A DNA stretch of 64,000 bases from Phragmites australis (taxonomy: Eukaryota > Streptophyta > Magnoliopsida > Poales > Poaceae), in assembly GCF_958298935.1 (NCBI RefSeq), contig NC_084921.1, positions 39,341,001 to 39,405,000 on the forward strand, read 5' to 3'. Made by a program: the position numbers and the translations under genes. How positions within the stretch are numbered: position 1 is the stretch's first letter; the number at the start of each line of letters is the position of its first letter. This document shows positions 1 to 11,300 of the stretch, piece by piece. The notes beneath the pieces are model-generated. The model saw only the letters and a program-made list of their open reading frames with translations. It had not been told where the DNA came from and made no database searches.

Positions 1-1331
1 GATATTGCTTTGCTTATACTGTATAGTGGTATAAATGTTACTTTCTGGTGCCATCATATTTGTCTTTGACTAGTGATAAAGCCATGCTGCAGCTGCCCAA
101 ACCTTTCAGCGAAGGATGCAGGGGTTAATCATGAAGACAGCAGAAGATGGTCCAGTGTTTGGCTTTTCAACTCAATCAAGTTAAATGATGGGCGACTTAT
201 TTGACAATGAGAATTTTCAGCACATTTGAATTGTTTGTGGCCATGAAAATAAGCATAGAGCATAACTCTCTGGCATCCATGGCATCAAATATTTCAATGA
301 TGTGCAGACCAAATTAGACAGACCTAAAATAATATCTCCACGACCCAATGCAATATCCAGATGTATTGACGAATAATTCAGGACCGTTGTACTGTCAATT
401 CTCAGATTTCTTGGCTAGCTTTTCTGGAAACATGGAAGGAGAAGTACATAAATTTTCTGATTAGCTGATGACGGTCCTTTCCTACCCCTTTTTCGACAGG
501 TGTATGGACATGTGGTTAGTCTTTGGGGGGCAACAAGATGCATAGGCTTGCATTGGATTCCTGGGTTTATGCACTCTGCTGTACAACTAGTACTGCCAAC
601 TTGCAAAAAGCCAACGGCTGGCAGCAGGATCAACGGCCACAAGGGAGAAATGAAATATAATGGGTTAATGAAAGATGCACAGAGAAGAAGAGAATCTGCG
701 AGTTGCTGATTAGGAAGGACCCTTTGATTTCTTGCCTGGCAGCTGTTAGCTGCAAGTTTCGTCAAGGCGCGCAGAACCCAGAGAAAGGCAAAGTAGCTCG
801 GTAGCAACATGCACATGCAAAAGAGAGTGGCAATTAGTTTGACTCTTGACATGTTCATGCGCATCGAACCAAGTATATACTCTACTTAGCAGAAGTGCTG
901 TGGAGCTGTATAGGACTGACCGAAGAATCATGGCACGGAGACCTCGAGATTAGGCCACCGATTACGCTTATCAATCGGATAGTCTTATATTTGCATGTGC
1001 TGCAAATTTGATCGATGCGTAGACTCCGAAGCGGATTGTACGATCACGGATTCAGTTTACTTTGGCTCGGTGGTGCATTGTTGGCGTCAAACTAATGGAG
1101 TAACTCGTTAGGAAACGTCATTCCGAGAACTCAATCTTCCATCAACAGCACATGCGAGGAGCTGACACTGAGGTTTTTCGGTGTCATTTTTGTCACTGTT
1201 TCTCTGATCCATGGTCATTGATCAAAGAAGTCGCACGCAGATATATGTATTCATGGGTTAGAGCGAAAAGATATGTGTAAGACGATGAGGATATGCATGC
1301 ATGTGAAAATATCATTTCGAGTTCTGTCTGC
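1..1331. other. Gene-free flank
   Basis: I see no convincing gene here. The longest open frame (415-864, minus) has no recognisable domain and overlaps frames of similar length on the other strand, which suggests chance. Composition is near neutral and I see no long tandem or inverted repeat before the transposon terminus near 1332. A distal exon or UTR of a gene beyond the left edge cannot be excluded. Confidence 0.5.
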
Positions 1332-1460
1332 GGGCCTTTCATGCATTACAGCGGTAAAAATGGAAAATAGATAACATATGCTACCGTATTTACTAAAAAA
1401 ATAATATATCGGTGTATTTACAAATCTAGCACTCGTATTCGGTATCTCAAATTCCAAAAA
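1332..1460 (+). repeat. Left terminal inverted repeat
   Basis: This arm matches the reverse complement of 7451-7579 with scattered mismatches and small gaps. Shared landmarks, in order, are GGCC near the tip, ATGGAAAATAGA, GTATTTACTAAAA, TTTACAAATCTAGCACTCGT and CTCAAATTCC. A third, partial copy lies at 8085-8300. Confidence 0.75.
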
Positions 1461-1480
1461 AACTTAAAACGGTGGGCTCG

Positions 1481-1613
1481 GACTATATTCGGCACTTGAG
1501 GTACCGAATATGAGCAACAGTACCGTATTCGGCACCTCAGGTGCCGAAAATTGCCTGTATTTGGTACTGAGGTGCCGAATACGATGCACATTATCGTATT
1601 CGGCATCTCAGCC
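1481..1613. repeat. Subterminal palindrome cluster
   Basis: Four variants of a TTCGGCACCT/AGGTGCCGAA palindrome lie just inside the left TIR. The best copy, at 1528-1548, has perfect 10-bp arms around a single central C. Others are near 1485-1508 and 1557-1582, with a half copy at 1596-1610. Subterminal repeat clusters commonly bind transposase in plant DNA transposons; that role is an inference here. Confidence 0.65.
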
Positions 1614-2689
1614 CGGCCTGCTGCGTGGTCACATCGTGTCTCTGCTTTCGGTGCATAGTCATGTCGAGTTATCTCGTCGTCACTTCGTGTCTCTGCTGTC
1701 TCCGGTAATTAGTGATCCTCGCGCTGCCGTTTTTCGCTATAAAATGAGAACGCGCTTGTGAGGAGTAGCATCAGCGCATGCACGGGCCGCAGAGCGAGAA
1801 AAGAGCATAAGCGCAAGTAAAGGAGGAGAGGAGAGAAGAAGAAGCAACGCAGCACGTGGAGAGGAGAGGAGAAGCAGCGCAAGGTGATGAGTAGCAGCAG
1901 CGCGAGGAGAGGAGAATTAGCCCAAGGCGAGGAGGAGCAGCAACGCGATATACAATAAGTACTTAAATTATGTTGTTAATTAGCACTTGCAGCAATAATA
2001 GTAATTAGAGTAAGTAGAGTGTTTAATCTATTTAATTACATTTGTTTAATTATTTGCTTAGTTTGATTATATGAATATGATTATTTGCTTAGTTAGTGTA
2101 ATAGTAATTAGCGTGAATTTGTATAATAGTAATTAGCATGATGTTGTATAATATTAATTTGCTTAGGTTAGTAGATTGTATAATAGTAATTAGCACGAAT
2201 TTGATTAGTCAAAAAAACTTGGATTGGACAGAAAGATTCGATTTAAATCACAATGTACCGATAAATTATCAAATTGATTTTTGTAATTAATAGTGGTGTG
2301 CGTCAGTTTAATTAGTTTTTTTAATACAATCCATTAAAATAGTGATGCACACATGAACTTCTAGCCTTAGTTAAATTAAAGAAGCAGCTATGAAGTAAAA
2401 TAGAGGAATATTTTTAGTGTTTGTACTCACCGTAGACTCTATTACTCCCCTCAGCTCACTCAGCATAAAGAAATCTATTAATAGGTTAATAATGCAATAT
2501 CAATTTATAATGAGATTGAATATTTGCTCAATATAACTTTCATGTTAGGTCAAATAATATTTTAATTTAATATTTAATATTAATTATTTCATTTTTTATT
2601 CAATAATGATGATTTAATTAGCATTGTTAATTACTTAAATATTTTGCATGTGTATCGTGCAAATATCTAAGTAGTAATTTTATTAGATA

Positions 2690-3860
2690 TACCTTTGTTT
2701 AGCAGATACGATATGACTTTCCATATTTATTATAGAGAACGTCCCGCGGTTTTGCACGGAAGGCTCGTAACAATTCAGAACTGCCAGCACATAGAAAGTT
2801 CGGTTGAGTTACCTAATAACCTAGATGATATGAAATCACATGATATGAGCCTTTTGTGTGTAAACTAGCAATCTCATACTGAGAGGCATCATGTTCTACA
2901 ACATGGCAGGCGATTATGTCGTTCATCATATTGTATGGTTAGCGAGTCAGCTCGCTTCACATCCTTACAGTTGGGGATCTGTTGTGCTGGCTTCCACCTA
3001 CAGAGGATTGTGTGATGCAACCCAACGATCAAAGAAGAAAGGATCTGTAACAGGCTGCTTACACCCTCTTACAGCTATGGAGTTGGGAGTACCTCCCGGT
3101 TTGTCAGCCTTGGGTGCTCAAGAGCTACTATACAGTCTCTATCTTCGATGGCATTGCAGATGACATGAGGTCTACGATGGGTATCGATGTATGCATGCTA
3201 GGCTGAGATGGAGTCAGCAACAAGATCATAATAGCTACTCCGAGTGATTAGTGATTTGGACGTTCTTAATGCATATCTCGTGGAGTGGAATCCATGACGT
3301 ATGGCACGAGTGACCGAAATTGCGTCTGGTGGGCTCATCGTATCATATTGTTGGCGTGACTCAGGCTTGTGGATGACAAGATGCTTCTTGTTTATACATA
3401 AACAACGTGAAAGTATATTTACATGAGCGTGTACAGAGCCAGTTTGAGTACCGACATGTGGTGCCAGTACCTCCCCCACAGGACGCCGTTCGGGCGCACG
3501 AGTAAGTGTGTTATTGTAGGTAGCATTAGTATATTAGGTGATCAGTGTTAATAAATTATAACTGTGTATGTCACGTACAGGAGGAGCGCACAGGGGGCTG
3601 GAGGCATGCGGGACTGGGCATCCGTGAATGCTGAGTACATACAAAGGTGGATGGAATCAACTGCGGTGGATGTCATCGTTCCTACTAGACAATACGACGA
3701 TGGCATCTACTGGGAGTACCTTTCATGGTATTGTTTGCGCACGCATGCCACCTAACTCAACAGACTTATATAGCCGACCACCAGACCGTTCCCCAAGAAT
3801 CATGCCCACCTTCTTCATGTTGTGGTTGGTGATGCGGTACTTATAACGATTTCCATTAGT
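2690..3860 (+). pseudogene. Plant mobile domain (PMD) gene remnant
   Basis: The frame at 2891-3163 carries a stretch typical of the PMD family (aminotransferase-like plant mobile domain, as in MAIN/MAIL proteins and many MULEs): HPYSWGSVVLASTYRGLCDA followed by TGC. Further on, WASVNAEYIQRWME and YWEYLSWYCLRTH (about 3610-3750) match the C-terminal W-H/N-Y-W...YLxWYxxRT pattern. Between them, around 3258-3350, sits DVLNAYLVEWNP in another frame, again PMD-like. Stops and frameshifts separate these blocks, so the gene is broken. PMD proteins are linked to gene silencing and transposon regulation, and the domain occurs in mobile elements; the activity of this copy is presumably lost. The N-terminal part was not recognised and may lie in the AT-rich stretch before 2700. 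Confidence 0.65.
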
Positions 3861-3869
3861 TAAACCTCC

Positions 3870-5170
3870 GTCTTACTAGCATGAACCTCATCTTATACAG
3901 ACTGAAGAGTCATACGCGATGCATACGCAGGCGGAGAAAGCTTGTGGGGAACCAAGCGGGTCATCAACGCGGAGGGATCGGAACCCTCTCCGGGAGTACA
4001 TGAGGATGAGAGGGTCCCGCTTCCTGTTCGCTATATGTGGTCTAGGTGGTTGTGACCTGCGTTAGAGGGAGTATGACGTACCAGCAATGGACCCGTCTCG
4101 TGCCTTCCACAGCAGGCGCTCGTCCAGTGCCCATGACGAACCCATTCGCGCATAGTCGCGAGAGGAACCTTCGGCTTCGGAGTATCATATGTCACGTTCT
4201 GGTGCCAAGACCAAGGAGTGAACGCAGACGTCTGAGCTCGCAATGTACACTGGGTTCACAAGCCCCCAGTGGACACAACCTCCTCATACTACAATGACAC
4301 CTCTGCCTGTAGCTTTGATGCATTATGAGGACGTTATTGACTGTACGCAGTAGACGCCTAACTGGAGTGGTACACATAATTTTAACTGGACTGTTGCAAT
4401 GCAGGACGCAAGTTTCACCGATCTCCTCAGCGGACAGTACCTTCAATATCCCAATGCACCTGGGGGTTCACATTGGTACCAGCAGGACGAGCCTTTGGGA
4501 CACCGGACTCCATCAGAGCACTTTCTAGGGGCGTCGACACCTCCTTATGAGGATCCGTCATCATGGTACATGCAGGACCAAGTTAGTGGTTGTGTGGCCC
4601 ACATCCCAGCTGCCTGCGTTGGCCCCTGCCTCGTGTCCCCTTGCCCGTCGTCATCATCGTCTTGCCCTGTGTGACCCGCACCAAACATGCATGCTTACAC
4701 TCTTGGGACTATGTGCGTCGTCATCGTCATCATTGAGGAGGCAGTGTTGTTGTTCGGTGTACTTGTAATTCGTTATGATACATGTACTATTCACTATAAT
4801 ATAGTAGTCAGCCATATTATGTCTTATTCATTGTATTGTTGTTGTAATTACTATACATTTATCTAATGTTTTAAAATAATTTTGGCACATAACTTTATTT
4901 AGTAGTTATTTCTTAAGCACGGTTACATTTCAATTCTGATATTTAATACTAGTTTAATGTTTCTTAAATAATCAGGGATTTGTGCTTTTGTGCGAAGCCA
5001 GTACTTTGCAGTCAAGGATCCATAAATCTATGACGGGATCTTCTACTACAGGCTTTTCATGGATATCTACAATGATCGATATAGCACTTAATGCCTCATT
5101 GCAGGTTGTGTGTGGAGGGAAGGATGATCCCTTCAAGGAGAACAACCTAATTCAAGTCGTGTCCAAATAG
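3870..5170 (+). pseudogene. Probable disordered C-terminal region of the PMD gene, decayed
   Basis: Downstream of the PMD blocks come short open frames rich in Ser, Pro, His and Gln, for example 4399-4674 containing FTDLLSGQYLQYPNAPGG and SHWYQQDEP. Such low-complexity tails often follow PMD cores in transposon proteins, so I read this as the tail of the same gene, interrupted by stops. An AT-rich spacer at 4745-4975 may be an intron or UTR. The frame at 4982-5170 is not recognised. No domain supports an independent gene, and confidence is limited. Confidence 0.35.
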
Positions 5171-5407
5171 CATGCAAGACCACTCTGCTCTGTGTTAACC
5201 GTCCTGCTCCAACATGTAACCACCGACGATCTTAGGGCCCTCTTGCACGAGCGCCGTCAAAGGTACCTAAAGGTATGCGAACTAGCCAACCATCCTTCTG
5301 CGCTAGGTTTCTCTAAGGATATTGCCCGACCAGTATACATCCCATATTCAGGTTCATCATTTTCTATTTGATCTCTTTACTTACCTTTTTTTATTGATTC
5401 GAATGCT

Positions 5408-5872
5408 CCTATTTTGCGTTAGGCGTTCCCGGAAGACGCAGAGTTGATCGACCAAGAAATCCCAAACTTCTTCGCGATATATATGCTCTTCGGCGGTGTT
5501 GTGATGCCTGGTTTGCGTAGAAGACGACGAAGATCAGCGAACCTAAGGGGTACAGGGCCGCCCTCTACTATTCACGTAGAAAATGATGAGGACGATGCTG
5601 ATGATGATTTTATGCCACCAATGCCTCGATGTTCAAGTAGAAATATAGAAGAATGTTCAAGGAACAGTACAAGAGGACGTCCACGCACCTCATCGAGATG
5701 GCATAAGACCAACATCGAAATAGGACGTGCTCGTACGGTGATCGCTCAAGATGATGATGACGACAACAATTTCATGCCACAACGATGCCTCTCTCTGAGG
5801 CCTATAACTCTGGGGGACATTGATGACCCTGAAGATGATGGTGGATTTGCTTGTACCCATCCTTACAACTAA
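5408..5872 (+). CDS. Unrecognised acidic/arginine-rich ORF inside the transposon
   Basis: An open frame of about 140 codons (first ATG at 5444) encodes an Arg run (LRRRRRRSANLR) followed by two Asp-rich patches (ENDEDDADDDFMPPMPR and QDDDDDNNFMPQR). The two patches resemble each other, with the block Asp/Asn-run then FMP, which suggests an internal duplication. I do not recognise a family. It may be a linker or tail exon of the PMD polypeptide, or a separate small protein of the element. It is followed by a ~350-bp non-coding stretch before the 70-bp tandem array. No signal peptide or membrane segment is visible. Confidence 0.35.
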
Positions 5873-6249
5873 CCATCACCACATCAGAGACGATAACCAT
5901 CTTACCCTGACAGCATTGACTGGCACAATGAGCATTCTTCCACTATTTTTTGTAGGTACTTTCCTCCGCCATCTTAAGATAATCTAGGTATTTGACATTT
6001 ATGCACTATGCACTATGAATTATGCAAATGCTTATAAAAAGTCAACACTCAGTATATATCATTTCCCCTCTATGTAAATGGACATGTACGAAACAATTAT
6101 TGCTGCTGAGACCCGTGACCTTATCCTTTCTTCTATAGTACCACACATCATTCCATCTCTACTGTAACATTGTTCAAAGTATCAAATACAAACACAAACT
6201 GCTGCAATCACACCCTGCTGCAACTACAACAAATTCTCAACCTTCAGGG

Positions 6250-6560
6250 ACGAACATTAGTGATAAGAGGACACCAGCACAACATCTTTGTCTCGAATCA
6301 GGCTTTAAACATGAAGTGACCACACGACAGAGCTTTAAGCATTGAATGACAACACCTCTATCGTGAGACACCCTTTAGACAAGAAGTGACAACACAATTC
6401 AGTGTTAACCATGAAATAACCACACCTCTATCGTGAGTCAATCTTTAGACAAGAAGTGACTATATGATGTAGCTTTAACTATTAAATGACAATACCTCTG
6501 TCATGAGTCATGCAATAGACACGAAGTGACTACACGACTCAGCTTTCATAGAAATCCATG
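6250..6560. repeat. 70-bp tandem repeat array
   Basis: The marker GAAGTGAC recurs at 6313, 6383, 6453 and 6523, a strict 70-bp period. Units also share a CACCTCTATCGTGAG-like block and an AGCTTTAA-like block. A degenerate unit precedes the first marker and a partial one follows the last. It lies between the acidic ORF and the GRF gene. Confidence 0.75.
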
Positions 6561-6811
6561 CCTCCATTTAGAGGCAACAATAACTCATGCTGAACTTTTG
6601 CAGCATGAAATGACTATACCAAGCAATAACTTTCGCAGAGAATCTCTGCAAAGCATCAGTGCCATAACTTTTTCACCTTTCACAGGGAATCCTATGCTCC
6701 AACCCCCAGTTAAGCCCATATACTTAGTCCATGTACCAGCCCCCAGCCACCATAAATAACCCCACCTTCATCCATGGATAGGCCAGTCCTTCCTCAGCTC
6801 TCTCAACTGCA

Positions 6812-7382
6812 ATGTCTTCCTCAGCTCTACCAAGACCACCCAAGAAATATTGGAGGATTTTCATCCCCTAGGGGGTCGAACCGTCGATGTGCTTTTGTGA
6901 CGACCCTTGTAGGCTTCGCGAGTCCCAGGACATCTCCTACACCTATAGTTTACGTTTTTTCAAATGTGCCAACTACCGGTATGACAAGCCTCGACATAGA
7001 TCGTACGAGTACCTACCGGTATAGCGACATAGATCACTCATGTGACACTTTCCATATAATTTCATGCACTGTCTTACTTATCTTTCATTTTCTTTCATTT
7101 GTCTAGTCTCCTCCACCTCTTTGTGACTTCATAGAATGGTTGGATATGGAGCAAAGTGACAACCAAAAGCAGTAGATCCAAATGAGCATGCGGTGGAGGA
7201 GGGAAGCGTATGAACGCTGGGAGTACGAGCAACATCAGGAGGAACCACGACTTAAGCGTCAGGAGGAGGAGCACATGAGGAAGGCAGCGGAGGAACATGC
7301 CGCGGCTGAAGCTCGCGAGTATGAGAGGGAAAGGAAGCGGAAGAGGGCCCGTCGCGCTAAGGCTCGGGCCCCGATCCTCTGA
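6812..7382 (+). pseudogene. GRF-type zinc-finger / coiled-coil protein gene of the transposon
   Basis: Starting at ATG 6812, the frame encodes MSSSALPRPPKKYWRIFIP, a TAG stop, then in the same frame MCFCDDPCR, FFKCANYRYD and, after a gap, PPPLCDFIEWLDMEQ. This Cys spacing (CxC, a C in the FxxC block, then a C before FIxW) is typical of GRF-type zinc fingers in plant transposon proteins. A canonical GT-AG intron of 88 bp (7019-7106) in phase 0 joins the FFKCANY exon to the PPPLCDF exon. After another TAG, the tail (7182-7382) is a charged Glu/Arg/Lys-rich helix ending in a basic cluster, likely a coiled coil. GRF fingers bind nucleic acid. The two in-frame stops mark it as a pseudogene, although intron and frame are otherwise preserved, which suggests fairly recent loss. 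Confidence 0.65.
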
Positions 7383-7450
7383 GAAAGGGCAAATATCCTA
7401 GGTGCATTAAGTAGAGAGCATCTTTTGTAACCCGGTCTATTCCAGAGTTT

Positions 7451-7579
7451 TTTTTTTTTCGGAATTTGAGGTATCGAATACGAGTGCTAAATTTGTAAAT
7501 GCACGGTATATTATCTATTTTAGTAAATACACCGGCGTATGTTGTCTATTTTTTCCATCTTTGCCTCTCAAATGATGGC
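7451..7579 (-). repeat. Right terminal inverted repeat
   Basis: This is the inverted partner of 1332-1460. It begins inward with a T-run and GGAATTTGAGGTATCGAATA, and ends outward with TTGCCTCTCAAATGATGGCC. It is better preserved at its outer tip than the left arm. Confidence 0.75.
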
Positions 7580-7611
7580 CTTGTGCTAAAAAACAAACAT
7601 GTGAAGACAAA

Positions 7612-7691
7612 GCATTTTTATCATTTCATGTTGAATTTTTTTTATTCAAATTAAATTAAAAAGAGAATATCTCATGAAATGATAAAAATGC
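7612..7691. repeat. Perfect 19-bp inverted repeat (hairpin)
   Basis: GCATTTTTATCATTTCATG at 7612-7630 is exactly complementary to CATGAAATGATAAAAATGC at 7673-7691, with a 42-base AT-rich loop. It sits 30 bp outside the right transposon end. It could be a decayed MITE core or a foldback; no protein overlaps it. Confidence 0.8.
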
Positions 7692-8084
7692 ATATAAATA
7701 GAGCATTACAAATGAACTCACTTTTTCACCGAATAACATAGGGTTGGAAACATTTTTATAAATTAGTACATCACATGAGAAGAATATTAGTGAATTTTTT
7801 ATAGTTTTTTGAGAATTTATTTGAGGCATTAAATATTGCTAGAATTTATAAAGTTTGCTTATTTGGAGAATTTTAATTACGTATTGGCTTAGGCCTTTTG
7901 GATTAAACCAATTAAAATGAGTTGCCAATGATCTCTAGTTTGCTCATAAAAATGTTTAGAATTTTTGGACCATTTTTTAACTAAAAAATCGTGAGTTAAA
8001 TAAAAAAAACTTGCATTTTTTGACTTCTTAGCTTCTATTGTAGCTTCCTAATTTCTGGCGAGCCCAGCGCACGGCAGATGCCGC

Positions 8085-8300
8085 ATTGTTCACAGTTTAC
8101 AGCAGCTCAGGTGCTGAATACAGTGGAGCCGTCCTTTTTTCGATGTTTGAAATTTGGGTTTTCATATTTTAAGTGCCTAATACATATGTTAGATTTACAA
8201 ATACGTCGATCTGTTATCTATTTTAATAAATACATCGACGTATATTGTCTATTTTTTCCCATTACAAATAGTTAAATATCATTCTGGGTTCTGACTGCTA
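8085..8300 (-). repeat. Second, partial copy of the transposon terminus
   Basis: The block at 8195-8270 (ATCTATTTTAATAAATACAT ... TTGTCTATTTTTTCCC) matches the right TIR in the same orientation. CTCAGGTGCTGAATAC at 8106-8121 echoes the subterminal palindromes. No coding interior is attached, so this is a truncated end of a related element or a duplicated terminus. Confidence 0.6.
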
Positions 8301-11300
8301 GGTTTTGATACCTTGTCTACAAGTAGTACAAATGTTAAAAAAAATACATAGTGGAATAGTGCGCTACAGCTCGTATATGATCAAATAAAGAAACCAGAGC
8401 CAGGTTTGATTTTATTTGGTTTCCCCCCTTAGCTAGCTAGTCAAATACCTCGCTCGTGGAGTGAGGGCCAACCTTTTTTTTCTGGAGGGGTTTCGTTTTC
8501 AGAAAGACAGAACCATCTTTCAAACGGCACTGAAGTGAGAGTGCAACCATCCGATACTTAAAAAAGTATGCCTGAGTGGCACATGCTTGCTTTTGATGCG
8601 CTCGATCCTGGCTACTCCACTTGATTAGTCGGTAATCAGGCAGTGGCAGCTAGGTAACATGTGAGAGGTTTGACCAGTGTCCAGCCCGCCAATGGCGTCT
8701 TGGCCGCTGCATATCTTGTCCGCGTTGAGCTGCTGCTTGATCCGGAAAGGCCAGCTGCCTGTCGAATTCACAGTAGTAGGATTGCTTCGGTGGTAAGCCA
8801 TCGCGAATCATGCGGTTCAGCCCTGGAGATCCAACGTTATCGCATATACGCCTGCCCTGCACGACTGCAGCACGCGCCGCTGCCAATTTCTTAAAATCCA
8901 CAGGAATTCGGCAAGCACGCGTTGATTGATCCCAAATCCAAAGCAGCGTTCCTAGGTGCTAGATGAAATCGTCACAATCCGATCAAGTGGTAGACTTGCT
9001 GGCTTTGGCTAAGACCAGTTTGTCCTGGCCCCGGAAGCAATGTGTCTGAGCTGTACATCGCCAAGGAAACCAGGTTCTAGACTAGAGTAGTAGTAGCTAG
9101 CGCACCACTTGGTGACTTGGACATGCGGCTAGGCACTCAATAAACATCAGGTAAAATGCGTACGAAATTTCTGTGTGTGTGTATTCAGGGTCCTTGCTTT
9201 TGTCTTCGCAGCAGCGGGTCATATGGCCACAGGATGCGTCGGTTGTCCTGTCACCCATCATCCCTCTCGCAGAAAACAATAGCAATTCAAAGCAATTGAC
9301 ACGATGACCATGCCGGCATTAGCGAATTCCAAAACCCCAACGTCTTACGTGCAAAACATCAAACTTAAGGAAGAACGGCCAGGTTTAGTCCCGTAACATA
9401 AACATATGCATAAAACGCAGCGTTGACTTGCTATAAAAGACGCACCATGGGAGACGGAGACCTACTCCACATGCAGCAGGGATTAGTATAACCCCGATTT
9501 GGTACTCTCACACCTGAATAATCAAGTCCAAATAGAAGGGACCCACTCGCTGCATGTTTCTTGCATTCTCATTTCATCACTGACCAACGCCAAGGAGGGC
9601 GGGCGGGCGAGCGACACGCCGCAGCCTGCATGTGGCCACTCGGCAGCCACAGCGGCCGGCATACGATCGCTGCAGTGCAGCTTTGCTACCTGCAAGGCTA
9701 GAAGAGACAGTAAAAGCAAAGCGTTGCCACACGCGGGCAGCGGCGGGCTCTCCCTCTGTCCCCGCGCCAGCGGTTCTGCCGCCGGGGACCCGATCGCCGG
9801 TCTGCGAAGTCGCGCTGCCCTTCTGTCTGTTTTGTTCCCGTGTGTCGTGTCCCGTTTCCGCGTCGCGTGCCCCCCAACCTGGGCCAGCCCGGTCTGAGCC
9901 CCTGCTACACGTTGCCATGGCCATAAACCGCGGCTCTCATGGGACGAGGGGGGCTCCCCTCCTTTCCGATCCATTCATGCTACGCCGCAGTGGGAAAGTT
10001 CCAGGAAGGGGGTGGTGGGGCGAGGGGGGGGGGGGGGCTTGACTCTGCGGTGGGAGAGAGAGGCGCTGGGTCATCTCAAAAGGCTGCCTGATTCAGGTTT
10101 CCATGGCGTGCCATGCAACAAAAGCTGCGCGAGCTACCTAGACCTGTGGAAGTAATATCTAGAACCGAAGTAGTACTACTTAATTACTCTAGTTGTTAGT
10201 ACAACTTAACTGAACGGGATACGTTTGGGGGTGGGTGTACTGTGGTCCACAGAAATATGCAGCACATGTTAGGATGTGATTCGCGTCGCATGCCTCTTGT
10301 TGCAACTTGCAAGGTGAGTAGCTAGGTAACCAAACCATTCATGAGGATTGAGGACTAGACCGTGATACACGCATCTTGTGGACTAGTAGTATTCTAGAAC
10401 TAGTCTACGAGGTTTCTTTAACCCGGCAGGGTAATTCAACTCCAGTGCCACTCACTCACTCACCTAACCTAAGGTGCCTTACAAGTTCGGTGCAGTGCAA
10501 TGTGAGGTACTCTAGCCACATCCGTGTACCTGTATTCCATGCAATACAATTGTGCAAGTGGGCGTCGGTTGCTGCCTAGCTCATCCGTCCACGCTCACTC
10601 CCATTGGATCACTCTGCTCTGCTGCTACGAGCGCCAGCAGTATTTTGGGAAGGCAAAGCCAAAGCCAAAGTCACGCAAGGAGGAAAGAAAATTTTATAAA
10701 ACCTCGCACGATCTTGATCCACACTGTCATTTTTCAAATCCAACAGCTAGTATGTGTGTAGAAGAGAGAACAGAGGATACATATCACGCGAGAGGAACAA
10801 ATCTTTCAAAAGATCAGGTTTTATAAATTTTCCTTCCTGGAGCTGTAGCGGCTTCGTGCAACTTGGTGCAGATTATCGTTGTTGCTGAGGCGCCCCTGAT
10901 CCCCTCAAGAGCCGTGCATAGCATAGCATATCATTGTTGTTGTTGCTGAGAGCACTATCTTGTCTCGCCAAAGGCATGGCACAGCATATCATTGCCTCGA
11001 TCCGTTCTGCTGAGAAACCGGCAAACTTTCCCCAAGGTTATCCCGCCGTCTTGGCCGGCCGGCCGGATCATAACCGAGAAACCGGTGAGCAACATCCCCT
11101 TGGATTTTGAAGCCTCGTGACCTGACGACGACCGGTTGATTTCCATATGATGCTCGCGCGCGCCGAACAGAGAGATGCCGATGGCTTGTTTATTTTACTT
11201 GAGGATGTTAAAAATAGTTTATAGATTATGAATTGTACAAAACTGTAATGTCCTCAGTTAGTTTAGGAGCCTGTTTATTTCCTGTGACACATTTTACATT

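Larger units (their letters stand above)
1332..7579. mobile_element. MULE-like TIR transposon with PMD and GRF zinc-finger genes
   Basis: The two ends are inverted copies of each other over about 130 bp (1332-1460 and 7451-7579). Both contain the same blocks, such as TTTACAAATCTAGCACTCGT on the left and its near complement on the right. The interior carries remnants of a plant mobile domain gene (2690-3860) and a GRF-type zinc-finger gene (6812-7382), an AT-rich stretch at 1950-2700 that may be intronic, and a 70-bp tandem array. Long TIRs with PMD-type cargo are known from Mutator-like elements in grasses, so MULE is the best class. I found no clean 9-bp TSD and no recognisable MULE transposase, so this copy is probably non-autonomous or decayed. 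Confidence 0.7.

Noticed and set aside
9522..10042. Overlapping open frames of 115-150 codons on both strands
   Set aside because: GC-rich sequence gives long chance frames. No domain, no consistent start, and the frames compete with each other.
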